This document shows, in pieces, positions 27,438 through 36,838 of a stretch of DNA of 64,000 nt (position 1 is the first letter of the stretch; each line of letters opens with the position of its first letter). Made by a program: the position numbers and the translations under genes. The stretch covers positions 1 to 64,000 of the forward strand of contig JAKIUN010000012.1 of assembly GCA_021647505.1 (NCBI GenBank). The letters are read 5' to 3'. The notes under the pieces were generated by a model. The model did no database searches. It was not told the DNA's origin and saw nothing but the letters and a program-made list of their open reading frames with translations. Source of the DNA: Gammaproteobacteria bacterium. GTDB lineage: Bacteria > Pseudomonadota > Gammaproteobacteria > SZUA-152.

Positions 27438-27794
27438 ATACAATATCGACGGGCCGATATCGCAGGTGGAACCTATTTCTTCACCGTAAACCTGGCTGAT
27501 CGGAGACACACGTTGCGGGTAGATCATGCTGATCTGTTGCGAACGGTGATACGCAAAGTGAAGGAGAAACATCCATTTGATATCGATGCCATGGTTGTTC
27601 TTCCTGATCATCTGCACATGTTGTGGATCTTGCCAAAAGGGGATGCTGATTTCCCAAGGTGGATGATGTTGATAAAGGCCAGTTTTTCCCGCTTGGTGGA
27701 AAAAGGTGAATATCAGAGTGCAAGCCGATTATCCAAAGGCGAACGGGGAATATGGCAGCGTCGGTATTGGGAACACTCAATCTGGGATGAATAG
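27438..27794 (+). pseudogene. RAYT transposase, dead copy
   Basis: Aligned with the intact RAYT, the start codon is ATA instead of ATG (27438-27440). The frame continues as QYRRADIAGGTYFFTVNL, VVLPDHLHMLW and SKGERGIWQRRYWEHSIWDE, then stops at 27792-27794. The helix with the catalytic Tyr and the right REP are missing. It is therefore a decayed sister copy, not a functional transposase. Confidence 0.9.
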
Positions 27795-27875
27795 AATTTC
27801 GTCAGAGAGGGTATATATGTCAAGGGTTGGGGTGGTGATTTCAATGCGCCGGATACCGGGTTTGGCGAATAAACC

Positions 27876-27900
27876 GTAGGGTGGGCATTGCCCATCCTAC
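27876..27900. repeat. Short form of the GTAGGGTGGGC palindrome
   Basis: GTAGGGTGGGCATTGCCCATCCTAC is a compact hairpin sharing its outer arms with the repeats at 17098-17173 and 44164-44240, upstream of the glycosyltransferase gene. Confidence 0.65.
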
Positions 27901-27945
27901 GAATGATTCTGGATTTTATAAATAGTTACGATAAGCTATCTTATT

Positions 27946-29139
27946 ATGTCAAATATAACCTTTTGTTGGGAGCTTGGCAGGGGCTATGGGCACCTCGCAG
28001 GTTTTAAACCTTTGGCGCAGGTTTTGCTGAACAAGAATCATAAAATTACCGCATTGTTGAGGGATGTAAGCGACGCCCATAAGTTTCTGGAAAAAATTCC
28101 CGTCAGCTATTTTCCTGCACCCAAGTGGCAAGCAACAAGAAAATACACTGCCCCGACCATCAATTATGCCGATATTATTTCCCGCTGTGGATACGATTGC
28201 GAAGAATCACTGCTGCCTCTTGTCCGGCAATGGCGGCAACAGTTTCAGGACTGCAAGACGGAATTGCTTATTGCCGATCATTCTCCAACGGCTTTGCTGG
28301 CAGCACGGACATTGAATTTGCCGGCGGCGACTTTGGGTGCGGGTTTTTTTTCACCACCACTGGAATATCCAATGCCGTCACTGACCCCCTGGCTCAATAC
28401 CCAGCCATTTTTTTTGAAATCGATTGAAGATGACGTGTTAAACGTGATTAATGGTGTTTTATCTCAGTTTGATGCACCTGGACTGGATTATCTATATCAG
28501 CTGTTCGAGGTTGACGAAAACTTTTTATGTACCTTTCCTGAACTCGATCACTATGACAGTCGAAGTTCAGATGATTTCTGGGGGCCGCAATTTAATGTAA
28601 GCAATGGTGTGGCTGCGTTTTGGCCAGAAAATTACCAGAGAAACATCTTTGTCTACACGATGCACCATTATTCTTTTTTGCAACGTTTGCTGGTAAGTTT
28701 TGGCGAGGTTGAGGCGAATTTTCTTGTGCATTGTGCAGGCATGAGTGCAGAGACTGCAAACCAATACACACAAAAAAATATCCGTTTCTCACCAGACCCC
28801 GTTCAGCTTAAAAGTATCGAGAATAGAGCCGACTTGGTGATTTGCCATGCCGGCCATGGAACCGTTGCGGCCAGCTTGCTCATGGGCATCCCTTTGCTAC
28901 TATTGCCGACCCAGCTTGAACAACTCTTGTTGGCAAATAAGCTCAGCGCTTTAAAATTGTCTGCTGTTATCAATATGAGAGATACACAGCCAGATTTTGT
29001 CCAACCGATAAAGCTTATTCTGAGCAATGATGAGTACAGACAACGGGTTGGCATGTTTGCCAACCATTACGCAAATTATGATCCTGACAAGCAGCTGGAA
29101 AATATTGCGATTGCCTGCGAGAAAATCTTGATGCGATAA
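27946..29139 (+). CDS. GT1/UDP-glycosyltransferase-like protein
   Basis: The 397-residue protein has a GT-B organisation. The N-terminal ITFCWELGRGYGHLAGFKPL is an acceptor-side Rossmann start. The C-terminal LVICHAGHGTVAASLLMGIP then LLLPTQLEQLLLANKL is the nucleotide-sugar site typical of UGT/MurG-like enzymes. Donor and acceptor cannot be told. It is AT-richer than parE and parC around it and has no sugar-pathway neighbours, which suggests an acquired single gene. It precedes parC by 69 bases, which include a GGTGGACAGTGTCCACC hairpin. Confidence 0.8.
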   Translation: MSNITFCWELGRGYGHLAGFKPLAQVLLNKNHKITALLRDVSDAHKFLEKIPVSYFPAPKWQATRKYTAPTINYADIISRCGYDCEESLLPLVRQWRQQFQDCKTELLIADHSPTALLAARTLNLPAATLGAGFFSPPLEYPMPSLTPWLNTQPFFLKSIEDDVLNVINGVLSQFDAPGLDYLYQLFEVDENFLCTFPELDHYDSRSSDDFWGPQFNVSNGVAAFWPENYQRNIFVYTMHHYSFLQRLLVSFGEVEANFLVHCAGMSAETANQYTQKNIRFSPDPVQLKSIENRADLVICHAGHGTVAASLLMGIPLLLLPTQLEQLLLANKLSALKLSAVINMRDTQPDFVQPIKLILSNDEYRQRVGMFANHYANYDPDKQLENIAIACEKILMR

Positions 29140-29208
29140 TACCAGTGTGACAATACGCCACCTATTTACTTGTTGGTGGACAGTGTCCACCCTATGAAAA
29201 ATTGAGCA

Positions 29209-31464
29209 ATGACTGAAAAAACCGAACTTAACTACGAAGGCGTCGAGCAACTCCCACTCAAGGAGTTCACCGAAAAGGCCTATCTCGACTACTCCATGTA
29301 CGTGATCATGGATCGCGCCCTGCCGCATATCGGCGACGGGCTTAAACCCGTGCAGCGACGCATTGTCTACGCCATGTCTGAGCTAGGCCTGAAGGCGACG
29401 GCCAAGTACAAAAAATCGGCGCGCACCGTGGGTGATGTGCTGGGCAAGTTCCATCCCCATGGCGACTCGGCCTGTTACGAGGCGATGGTGTTGATGGCGC
29501 AGCCGTTTTCCTATCGTTACCCGCTCATCGACGGCCAGGGCAACTGGGGTGCACAGGATGATCCCAAGTCCTTTGCGGCAATGCGTTATACGGAGTCGCG
29601 GCTGGCAAAATATGCCGAGCTGCTGCTGGCGGAGGTGGGGCAGGGTACGGTGGACTGGGAGCCCAATTTCGATGCCTCCCTGGAGGAGCCGTCGGTGTTG
29701 CCGGCGCGGGTGCCGAATCTGTTGCTCAACGGCACCACCGGCATTGCCGTGGGTATGGCCACCGATATTCCGCCGCACAATCTGCGCGAGGTCGTCGCGG
29801 CCTGCGTGCATCTGCTGGAGGAGCCCAAGGCCACACTGGAGGACCTGTGCGAGTTCGTACAGGGGCCGGATTTTCCTACCGAGGCGGAGATTATCACCCC
29901 GCGAGCCGACCTGCTGAAGATGTACGCCAAGGGCGGTGGCTCGGTGCGCGCACGCGCGGTGTGGGAGAAAGAGGACGGCGCGGTGGTGATTACCGCGCTG
30001 CCGCATCAGGTGTCCGGTTCCAAGGTGCTGGAGCAGATCGCGGCGCAGATGCAGGATAAGAAGCTGCCGATGGTGGAGGATTTGCGCGATGAGTCGGATC
30101 ATGAAAACCCCACCCGGCTGGTGATCCTACCACGTTCCAATCGCGTCGATTTGGAGGAGGTGATGGCCCATTTGTTTGCCACTACCGATCTGGAGCGCAG
30201 CTACCGCGTCAACATGAACATCATTGGTCTCGACGGCCGCCCAAAGGTCAAAGATCTGCGCAGCCTGCTCAGCGAATGGCTGGCATTTCGCACCGACACC
30301 GTGCGCCGCCGGCTGGAATACCGCTTGCAGAAGGTCAAGCGCCGTCTGCATTTGCTGGATGGCCTGCTGGTCGCCTTCCTGAATCTGGACGAAGTGATCC
30401 ATATTATCCGTACCGAGGATGAGCCCAAGGCGGTGCTGATGCGGCGCTTCGATCTCAGCGAGGAACAGACGGACTACATCCTCGATACCAAGCTGCGCCA
30501 GTTGGCGCGCCTGGAAGAGATGAAGATCCGTGCCGAGCAGGAAGAACTGGCCACTGAACGTGACAAACTGGAGAAGATCCTCGCTTCGAAGCAGCGACTG
30601 AAAACGCTGGTGAAGAAGGAGTTGCTGGCCGATGCTGAAGAATATGGCGATGAACGCCGCTCGCCCATCGTCGAGCGCGAGGCGGCCCAGGCGCTGGACG
30701 AGACGGCGCTGATCAGTGCCGATCCGGTGACCATTGTGTTGTCCGAGAAGGGCTGGATTCGTGCCGCTAAGGGCCATGAGGTGGACGCCACGGCGCTCAA
30801 TTACAAGGCCGGCGATGCTTTTCGTGCCGCTGTTGCCGGGCGTTCCAACCAACTGGTGGTGTTTCTCGACAGCACGGGACGCTCGTACTCGATTTCGGCC
30901 CACACCCTGCCCTCGGCGCGCGGCCAGGGTGAGCCTCTCACCGGGCGGGTGAATCCGCCCGATGGGGCGCAGTTCGTCGATGTGCTTTCGGGCAGGCCGG
31001 ATGATCGTTACCTGCTGGCCTCGGATGCCGGTTACGGCTTCGTCACCCGGCTGGAAAACATGTTTGCCAAGAACAAGAGTGGCAAGGCGCTGCTGAATCT
31101 GCCGCGCGGGGCCAGGGTGCTGCCGGTGTCTCCAGTTACGGAGGTGGCCACGGACAGCATCGCCGCAGTGACCAGCGAGGGCCGTTTGCTGGTAATCCCG
31201 CTTAGCAAATTGCCGGAGATGGCCAAGGGTAAGGGCAACAAGATCATCGGTATTCCGGCGGCGCGGGTGCTGGATCGTGAGGAGTTTGTCGTGGGCCTGG
31301 CGGTGGTGCCGGTGGGCGAGAGTCTGACGATTTTATCCGGCAAGCGTCATCTGACGCTGAAGGCAAAGGATCTCGAACACTACGTCAGTGAACGTGGTCG
31401 TCGTGGCGCCAAGTTGCCACGCGGTTTTCAGCGTGTCGACGGCGTGCAGGCGGGCGAACGCTGA
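29209..31464 (+). CDS. parC: DNA topoisomerase IV subunit A
   Basis: The 751-residue subunit cuts and rejoins DNA in the ParC2-ParE2 enzyme. The quinolone-resistance region reads [20 protein letters not shown] then [20 protein letters not shown], and the catalytic Tyr lies in [12 protein letters not shown]. The C-terminal beta-pinwheel is short, as in ParC rather than GyrA. ATG 29209 gives the conserved N-terminus with [19 protein letters not shown]. Confidence 0.96.
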   Translation: MTEKTELNYEGVEQLPLKEFTEKAYLDYSMYVIMDRALPHIGDGLKPVQRRIVYAMSELGLKATAKYKKSARTVGDVLGKFHPHGDSACYEAMVLMAQPFSYRYPLIDGQGNWGAQDDPKSFAAMRYTESRLAKYAELLLAEVGQGTVDWEPNFDASLEEPSVLPARVPNLLLNGTTGIAVGMATDIPPHNLREVVAACVHLLEEPKATLEDLCEFVQGPDFPTEAEIITPRADLLKMYAKGGGSVRARAVWEKEDGAVVITALPHQVSGSKVLEQIAAQMQDKKLPMVEDLRDESDHENPTRLVILPRSNRVDLEEVMAHLFATTDLERSYRVNMNIIGLDGRPKVKDLRSLLSEWLAFRTDTVRRRLEYRLQKVKRRLHLLDGLLVAFLNLDEVIHIIRTEDEPKAVLMRRFDLSEEQTDYILDTKLRQLARLEEMKIRAEQEELATERDKLEKILASKQRLKTLVKKELLADAEEYGDERRSPIVEREAAQALDETALISADPVTIVLSEKGWIRAAKGHEVDATALNYKAGDAFRAAVAGRSNQLVVFLDSTGRSYSISAHTLPSARGQGEPLTGRVNPPDGAQFVDVLSGRPDDRYLLASDAGYGFVTRLENMFAKNKSGKALLNLPRGARVLPVSPVTEVATDSIAAVTSEGRLLVIPLSKLPEMAKGKGNKIIGIPAARVLDREEFVVGLAVVPVGESLTILSGKRHLTLKAKDLEHYVSERGRRGAKLPRGFQRVDGVQAGER

Positions 31465-31763
31465 TTTGAAATTTTCCGCTCCAGGCCCTAATGTGGCAGG
31501 TGCGGCAGGCAGGCTATAAATAACGCAGTGATGACCTGCACTGGATTCTGCAGTTGACCGCTTGAATGTGAACCCAGCATTATGAAATTATTTGGCTCTA
31601 TAACTGCAACGCAGTTCATCGCTTGGGTGAACTGTGACGGTATGCAGTGCATGTTTTTTATCGTAATTGGCCGTGTTGTGAAGCATCACAATAGACCGGC
31701 TGTTTTTTCTCTTCGCGCCTTGCCTCTTAATGATAAAAAGCGTGCTCTGCATGCCGTTCAAGC
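31465..31763. other. Intergenic region with no recognised feature
   Basis: About 300 bases between parC and the next plus-strand gene. I see no RNA gene, strong terminator or repeat. A 65-codon frame in it has no support. Confidence 0.4.
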
Positions 31764-33605
31764 ATGGGTTTTAGGTTGATGGATATGCCTGAGTGGCTGG
31801 ACTGGCTGCCTGTTGGCAGAAAAAGAGGCGGGGAGATAGCTCCGCGGATATTACCGATGCCGCTGGAGTTGGCTGCGTTGCGGAATCGTAGCGGTCTTTC
31901 GCGCCGGAAGGATAAGCTGTTATCGCCACCCGAGTCCTGGCGTGAGCTGGGAGGGCATCCCATTGAGCTGTTGCGTGAGATTGACCGCTATCTGAAGCGG
32001 GCAAATGGTGAGCGCCTACCGCCCCGGGGGCGCCTGCGCTGGATGATTTTCTGCCTGCAATACGCTTGTCCGGCGATCCGCAAGATCTATTCGGAGCACC
32101 ACAAGGGCGATGCCGTGCCGGAGACCCATGATCGTCGTGAGGGGTTGATGGTGGCAATCCAGGTTTGTTCCCAACTGTCTATGGGCTTCAAGCATATCTT
32201 GCGGCATGATTATCGATTGTCAGACGCACGTTACAGCCGTGTACGCGGCCGTGTGCGGGAGTGTGCGCAGCTTGTCCTCGAGCTGATTCGCATGGAACAG
32301 CGTTTGCGTGCACTGCGCTATCAGAAGCTGCCTGCTACCGCCTGGTTGGATTGCAATCGTATTTTCTTTGCCATCCGCCAGTGTGAGGATGTGCATGCTG
32401 AGCATAAAGCACTGAGTTGCCTGCAGGTACCGCTGGAACGTAAGGGCGGTAACACGGAGCTGTCCCGCCGACTGCCTCAAAACATCAGCATCCATCAGCT
32501 TTTTATCCTGATCCAGCTCTTTGGACTCATGGATACCAATACGGTTTCCTCGCAGAAGATGCATATCGTCGATGCGCAACTGGCCAAAGTATTGCCGAAG
32601 CTGAAGGTGGTTACGGATACCGGTATGGCACTGGCTATGGGGCAGGTGATCGTCTACGGCAATCAGGACAGGCCACCGTTTTTCGAGCGTCAGGATGAAA
32701 AGGCCGAGGCATCACTGGCGCGGCAGCGGCTATTGGCGGAGGAAGAGCAGGGTGCCACGGGTGGGCAGCAAGTGCCGGTGGCAGTGTGTATCGATTTGTT
32801 ATTGCTGGAAGAATCTCTGCGCCAGGAGCATGAGCAGCTGTATAGCCTGTTCGACAGCAGCGATGCTGGTGACCGTTCTCGTATGGTGGCGGATTCGCAG
32901 GATCTCACACGCCTGCTGACGGTGGATGCCATGTGCGACAAGCTGCATATGAAGCGGCGCCGGCATCCACGTAACTATTCCCTCGGCAAGAAGATACTAT
33001 ACGTTTACACGGGCTTCATGTCGGTCTATCAGCTGTTGATGGAGACCGAGGTGGCGGATGATGAACGCGCCCTGCTGAGTGATGAGCACCAGCTACGCGA
33101 CGCGCTGGCGGAACGCTCGGCGTTGATCGCCACGGATCGTGATTCCAGCTCGGCCGGGCAGTGGTTTGTGATGGATGTTAGTGCCGGCGGAGTGCATATC
33201 AAGACCCGTGAGTCTCAGTTCACCACGGCCTTGTTCATAGGCCAGCTGGTAGCCTTTGGCTATACGCGTGATGAGTTGCAATCACCGACGGTGGCCTATG
33301 TGTCGCGCTTTCTGCGCAATGGGTCGGATATCGAGGTGACCTTGCGTACCCTCTCCACCCGGGTCGAGGCCACGGCAGTGCAGAGTGATTTCCTCAGCCA
33401 GAGCGAGATGGCCCTGCCAGCCATCTGGGCACGCCTGGTGGATGGACGTGAAGGTGTGATTTTGCACCAGAGTCATCGCCTGTCCTTGGCGACACCGGTC
33501 GCTCTGGAGCGGGGTGGGGAGCGTGTTTCGCGGACGATTCAGTCCACCGGCACCCTGCAGCGGGAGTTCATTCTGCACATACTGGACAAGGATACCGTCG
33601 AATAG
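31764..33605 (+). CDS. Long protein with PilZ-like C-terminal region (1)
   Basis: The 613-residue cytoplasmic protein has a helical N-terminal part and a C-terminal stretch, FVMDVSAGGVHIKTRE, similar to the DxSxGG motif of PilZ c-di-GMP-binding domains. A clear RxxxR partner is less certain (possibly RRRHPRNYS). Length and organisation resemble the minus-strand protein at 36839-38698, and the pair flank htpX and a FimX-like gene. A role in c-di-GMP control of motility or pili is inferred. ATG codons at 31764, 31779 and 31785 are all possible starts. No paralogue with known function is recognised. Confidence 0.7.
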   Translation: MGFRLMDMPEWLDWLPVGRKRGGEIAPRILPMPLELAALRNRSGLSRRKDKLLSPPESWRELGGHPIELLREIDRYLKRANGERLPPRGRLRWMIFCLQYACPAIRKIYSEHHKGDAVPETHDRREGLMVAIQVCSQLSMGFKHILRHDYRLSDARYSRVRGRVRECAQLVLELIRMEQRLRALRYQKLPATAWLDCNRIFFAIRQCEDVHAEHKALSCLQVPLERKGGNTELSRRLPQNISIHQLFILIQLFGLMDTNTVSSQKMHIVDAQLAKVLPKLKVVTDTGMALAMGQVIVYGNQDRPPFFERQDEKAEASLARQRLLAEEEQGATGGQQVPVAVCIDLLLLEESLRQEHEQLYSLFDSSDAGDRSRMVADSQDLTRLLTVDAMCDKLHMKRRRHPRNYSLGKKILYVYTGFMSVYQLLMETEVADDERALLSDEHQLRDALAERSALIATDRDSSSAGQWFVMDVSAGGVHIKTRESQFTTALFIGQLVAFGYTRDELQSPTVAYVSRFLRNGSDIEVTLRTLSTRVEATAVQSDFLSQSEMALPAIWARLVDGREGVILHQSHRLSLATPVALERGGERVSRTIQSTGTLQREFILHILDKDTVE

Positions 33606-33694
33606 GGCTTGAAAAGCCGTGGGGCGTCCCTTACATACTCTTCTTCTGAACCCACGTCTTCTGAAGCCATTGTCTGATTTGGGAGTTTTACTGC

Positions 33695-34582
33695 ATGAAA
33701 CGAATAGCATTATTCCTGGCCACTAACCTGGCCATCATTGTGGTGCTCAGCATCACGCTGCGCCTGCTGGGGGTGGAAGGAATCCTCGATGAGCAGGGGG
33801 TCAATCTGGATCTCAACAGTCTGCTGGTATTTTCGGCGCTGTTCGGCTTTGGTGGTTCCTTTCTTTCCCTGGCCATCTCCAAGTGGACGGCAAAGCGCTT
33901 CACCGGCGCTCAGGTCATCAAGCAACCACGTGACAACCGTGAGCGCTGGCTGATGGAAACAGTGGCGCGTCAGGCCCAGGCGGCCGGCATCGGTATGCCC
34001 GAGGTGGCCATCTATCCGGCGCCGGAGATCAATGCCTTTGCCACCGGCATGTCGCGCAATAATGCCCTGGTGGCGGTGAGCAGAGGCCTGCTCGACAGCA
34101 TGACCCAGGACGAGGCCGAGGCGGTGCTGGCCCATGAGGTCAGCCATGTGGCCAATGGCGACATGGTGACCCTGGCGCTGATCCAGGGGGTGGTGAATAC
34201 CTTCGTGATCTTCCTTTCCCGGGTTATTGGGCAGTTCGTTGACCGGGTGGTGTTCAAGAACGAGCGCGGTCATGGTCCGGCCTTTTGGATTACCACCATC
34301 ATTGCCGAAATTGTTATCGGCATTCTTGCCAGCACGATTGTCATGTGGTTTTCACGCCAGCGTGAATTTCGTGCCGACGCGGGGGGGGCGGCGCTGGCCG
34401 GGCGGGAGAAAATGATTGCCGCCCTGCAGCGCCTGAAGGTGAGCGCCGGTGAAGCGGAGCTGCCGGATCAGCTGGCTGCCTTCGGTATCTCCGGCCATAT
34501 CAGCCGTGGTTTGAAAGGTCTGTTTCGCTCGCATCCGCCACTGGATGATCGCATCGCGGCGCTGCGGGCCAGCGGCGTCTGA
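33695..34582 (+). CDS. htpX: Membrane zinc protease HtpX
   Basis: The 295-residue inner-membrane metalloprotease removes damaged membrane proteins. Two N-terminal membrane segments (about 4-24 and 44-62) precede the zinc motif HEVSH at 147-151. Two further hydrophobic segments follow, and the third ligand Glu is in [11 protein letters not shown]. Length and start match E. coli HtpX. It is convergent with the FimX-like gene. Confidence 0.96.
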   Translation: MKRIALFLATNLAIIVVLSITLRLLGVEGILDEQGVNLDLNSLLVFSALFGFGGSFLSLAISKWTAKRFTGAQVIKQPRDNRERWLMETVARQAQAAGIGMPEVAIYPAPEINAFATGMSRNNALVAVSRGLLDSMTQDEAEAVLAHEVSHVANGDMVTLALIQGVVNTFVIFLSRVIGQFVDRVVFKNERGHGPAFWITTIIAEIVIGILASTIVMWFSRQREFRADAGGAALAGREKMIAALQRLKVSAGEAELPDQLAAFGISGHISRGLKGLFRSHPPLDDRIAALRASGV

Positions 34583-34625
34583 TTCTGGCGGATCCGGCGT
34601 CCTGGTAAAATCGGTACGGTATCGC

Positions 34626-36704
34626 TTAGCCGCCAGTGCTGGAGAAGTCGTAATCCATGTCGTCTTCCGGGTGTTGCAGATAATAGCCCTGAATGAAGTT
34701 TACCCCGTGCTGCCACAGCACCGCCAGACACGCCGGATCCTGGACATGTTCGGCAATGGTCTGGAAGCCTTTATTGCGGCCCAACTCAGCCACTTCCTGA
34801 ATAACCCGCTGACTGTCTTCATTGCTGACGTTGGCGATGTGACTGCCATCGATTTTGAGGAAGTCCACCTGCAGGTGATTGAGATAGGACAGGGACTGGG
34901 CGGCGCTGCCCACATGGTCAAGGGCAAACTTGCAGTGCAGCTGCTGCAGGCCAGCAGCGAATTTTTTTGCTGTAGAGAGATTTTCTACGGCCGCCTGTTC
35001 GGTGATCTCGAACACCATGCTGTCACCATGCAGACGGGCGGCCTGCAGCAGTTTGCTGATGGAGCCCAGTGTGCCCGGGTCATTCAATGAGGCGGAAGAC
35101 AGTTTGATGAAAAACTGCAGCTTCTTGCCCAGCTTGCGCTTGTCGAGCAGGGCGCGGGCGGCATTTCTGACGACCCAACGGTCGATGTCGATCAACAGCC
35201 CGGCATTTTCGGCGGCATCGAGAAATTCACCCGGCATAAGCAGTTGGTTGTCCGAACCCAACATGCGTAGCAGAACCTCGTAGCGTTCCCCCGGTTCGGC
35301 GTGCAGGCTGACAATGGGCTGATACTGCAGGCTGAAACGATTGTTTTTCAGCGCCAGCTGCAACAAGGCAATCATTTTTTTGTCCGCTTCCAGTACCGCC
35401 AGGACATCCTCTTCCGAGAAAATGTGTACCTGGTTGCCACCTTGTTCCCGAGCGATGCCACAGGCCTGTTCTGCACGACTCAAAGCCTGCTTGGTATCCG
35501 GTGTGGTTTCATGGATGGGGGCAATACCAATGCTGAACGTGGTGGTGACGGACTTTTCCTCGATATCGAAAATCTTCTCAGCCAGTGCCAGTCGTAGTTG
35601 CTCAGCCAGTTGTTCGGCCTTTGCGATCGTTGAGTTATTGAGGATGATGGTAAACACGGTGCCAGCGTAGCGGGCCAGGATAGCATCGTCCGGGCTGTTG
35701 TCACGCAGCAGTTGTGCAATGTCGGCCAGCACCAGGTCGCTACCGGCAATGCCCAGCGTATCTTTGATATTTTTGAAATCGCCGGGTTCCAGGTACAGCA
35801 GGGTGCCGTGGCCTTCGTTCACCATGGCGCTGGCCAGGCTTACTTTGAGTTCTTCCATGAAGTACTGGTGATTGAACAGTCCGGTGAGCAGATCCTGCTG
35901 GCGCAGCTGCTGTAACTCCTTTTCCAGCTCTTTATCATGGCTCTTCTGGTGAATCATGACCTGGGTGCAGGGTTCACCATCCACACTGGCCGGAGAGAAC
36001 TGCATGGTCGCCTGGAATTCGTTGCCAGCGGCATGCACGACATTGAATTCCAGTGTGCCTTCCGGCGTTTCACCCGTGCCTAAGGTGCGCAGGATATCCT
36101 TGAATTTCTGTTGTTCGTCGGGGGCAATCATGTCCATGACCGGCACGGACTCCAATTCGTCGCGGTCGACATAGCCAAAGATGTCCAGATAACTTTGGTT
36201 GACGTAGACATGCATGCCCTCGTGTAGATAAGCCACCGGGTCACGAGAGCTGTCGAGCAACACTCGGTTGCGTTTTTCGCTTTCTGTGTAAAGGCTTTTG
36301 CACTGTCGGTGGGCGCGGCGTTCGCGCAGGTTGTCGATTTCCCGGGCGATCACCAACAGCAGATGATCCTGAGCTTCTTCGTTGATGTAGTCGGCAGCGC
36401 CAGCCTCCAGTGTAGTGGCGATGCTGTCGTTGTCGGCTGGTGGGCCAAACAGGACGCAGGGAATGTCCTTGCCGGCCCGTTTGATGGTGGCAACGGCATC
36501 AAGGGCGCGGTAGTCACCGACCTGCGATGTGGCCAGCAGGATGTCCCAGGCCTGCTCGTCGAGGGCGGACAGCAGGTCTTCGTTATCCTCGATATGGTGG
36601 TAGCGCACGGCGTAGCCAGCGTTGCGCAGGCTGCTGGCCAGTGCTTCGGCATCGTTGGATGATTCTTCAAGAATTAGCGGACGGATAACATTCCCGGTGT
36701 CCAA
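34626..36704 (-). CDS. fimX: FimX-like REC-PAS-GGDEF-EAL protein
   Basis: The 692-residue protein has a receiver-like domain (about 1-125), a PAS domain (about 145-255), a degenerate GGDEF (about 290-440; ARYAGTVF in place of the signature) and an EAL domain (about 455-690) whose signature is EVL (YEVLLRM). This architecture and the loss of both signatures match FimX, a c-di-GMP receptor that promotes type IV pilus assembly. I choose TTG 36704, because CAGGAG lies 8 bases upstream and the longer frame to 36788 adds no homology. The receiver seems to lack a good phospho-acceptor Asp. It lies 134 bases downstream of the PilZ-like gene on the same strand. Confidence 0.82.
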   Translation of the reverse strand: MDTGNVIRPLILEESSNDAEALASSLRNAGYAVRYHHIEDNEDLLSALDEQAWDILLATSQVGDYRALDAVATIKRAGKDIPCVLFGPPADNDSIATTLEAGAADYINEEAQDHLLLVIAREIDNLRERRAHRQCKSLYTESEKRNRVLLDSSRDPVAYLHEGMHVYVNQSYLDIFGYVDRDELESVPVMDMIAPDEQQKFKDILRTLGTGETPEGTLEFNVVHAAGNEFQATMQFSPASVDGEPCTQVMIHQKSHDKELEKELQQLRQQDLLTGLFNHQYFMEELKVSLASAMVNEGHGTLLYLEPGDFKNIKDTLGIAGSDLVLADIAQLLRDNSPDDAILARYAGTVFTIILNNSTIAKAEQLAEQLRLALAEKIFDIEEKSVTTTFSIGIAPIHETTPDTKQALSRAEQACGIAREQGGNQVHIFSEEDVLAVLEADKKMIALLQLALKNNRFSLQYQPIVSLHAEPGERYEVLLRMLGSDNQLLMPGEFLDAAENAGLLIDIDRWVVRNAARALLDKRKLGKKLQFFIKLSSASLNDPGTLGSISKLLQAARLHGDSMVFEITEQAAVENLSTAKKFAAGLQQLHCKFALDHVGSAAQSLSYLNHLQVDFLKIDGSHIANVSNEDSQRVIQEVAELGRNKGFQTIAEHVQDPACLAVLWQHGVNFIQGYYLQHPEDDMDYDFSSTGG

Positions 36705-36838
36705 TGAATTACTCCTGAGAGGTATTTTTGAGTAGGGTGCTATATGTGCATGGTGAATTGAATAGGTATTCAATTCAATACGTGACATAAATTAACCTGG
36801 ATATTCCATAAAATATCCGGGTTAATGGCCGTGTGGAT

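Noticed and set aside
31582-31779. 65-codon frame between parC and the PilZ-like gene
   Set aside because: No ribosome-binding site and atypical composition; treated as intergenic.
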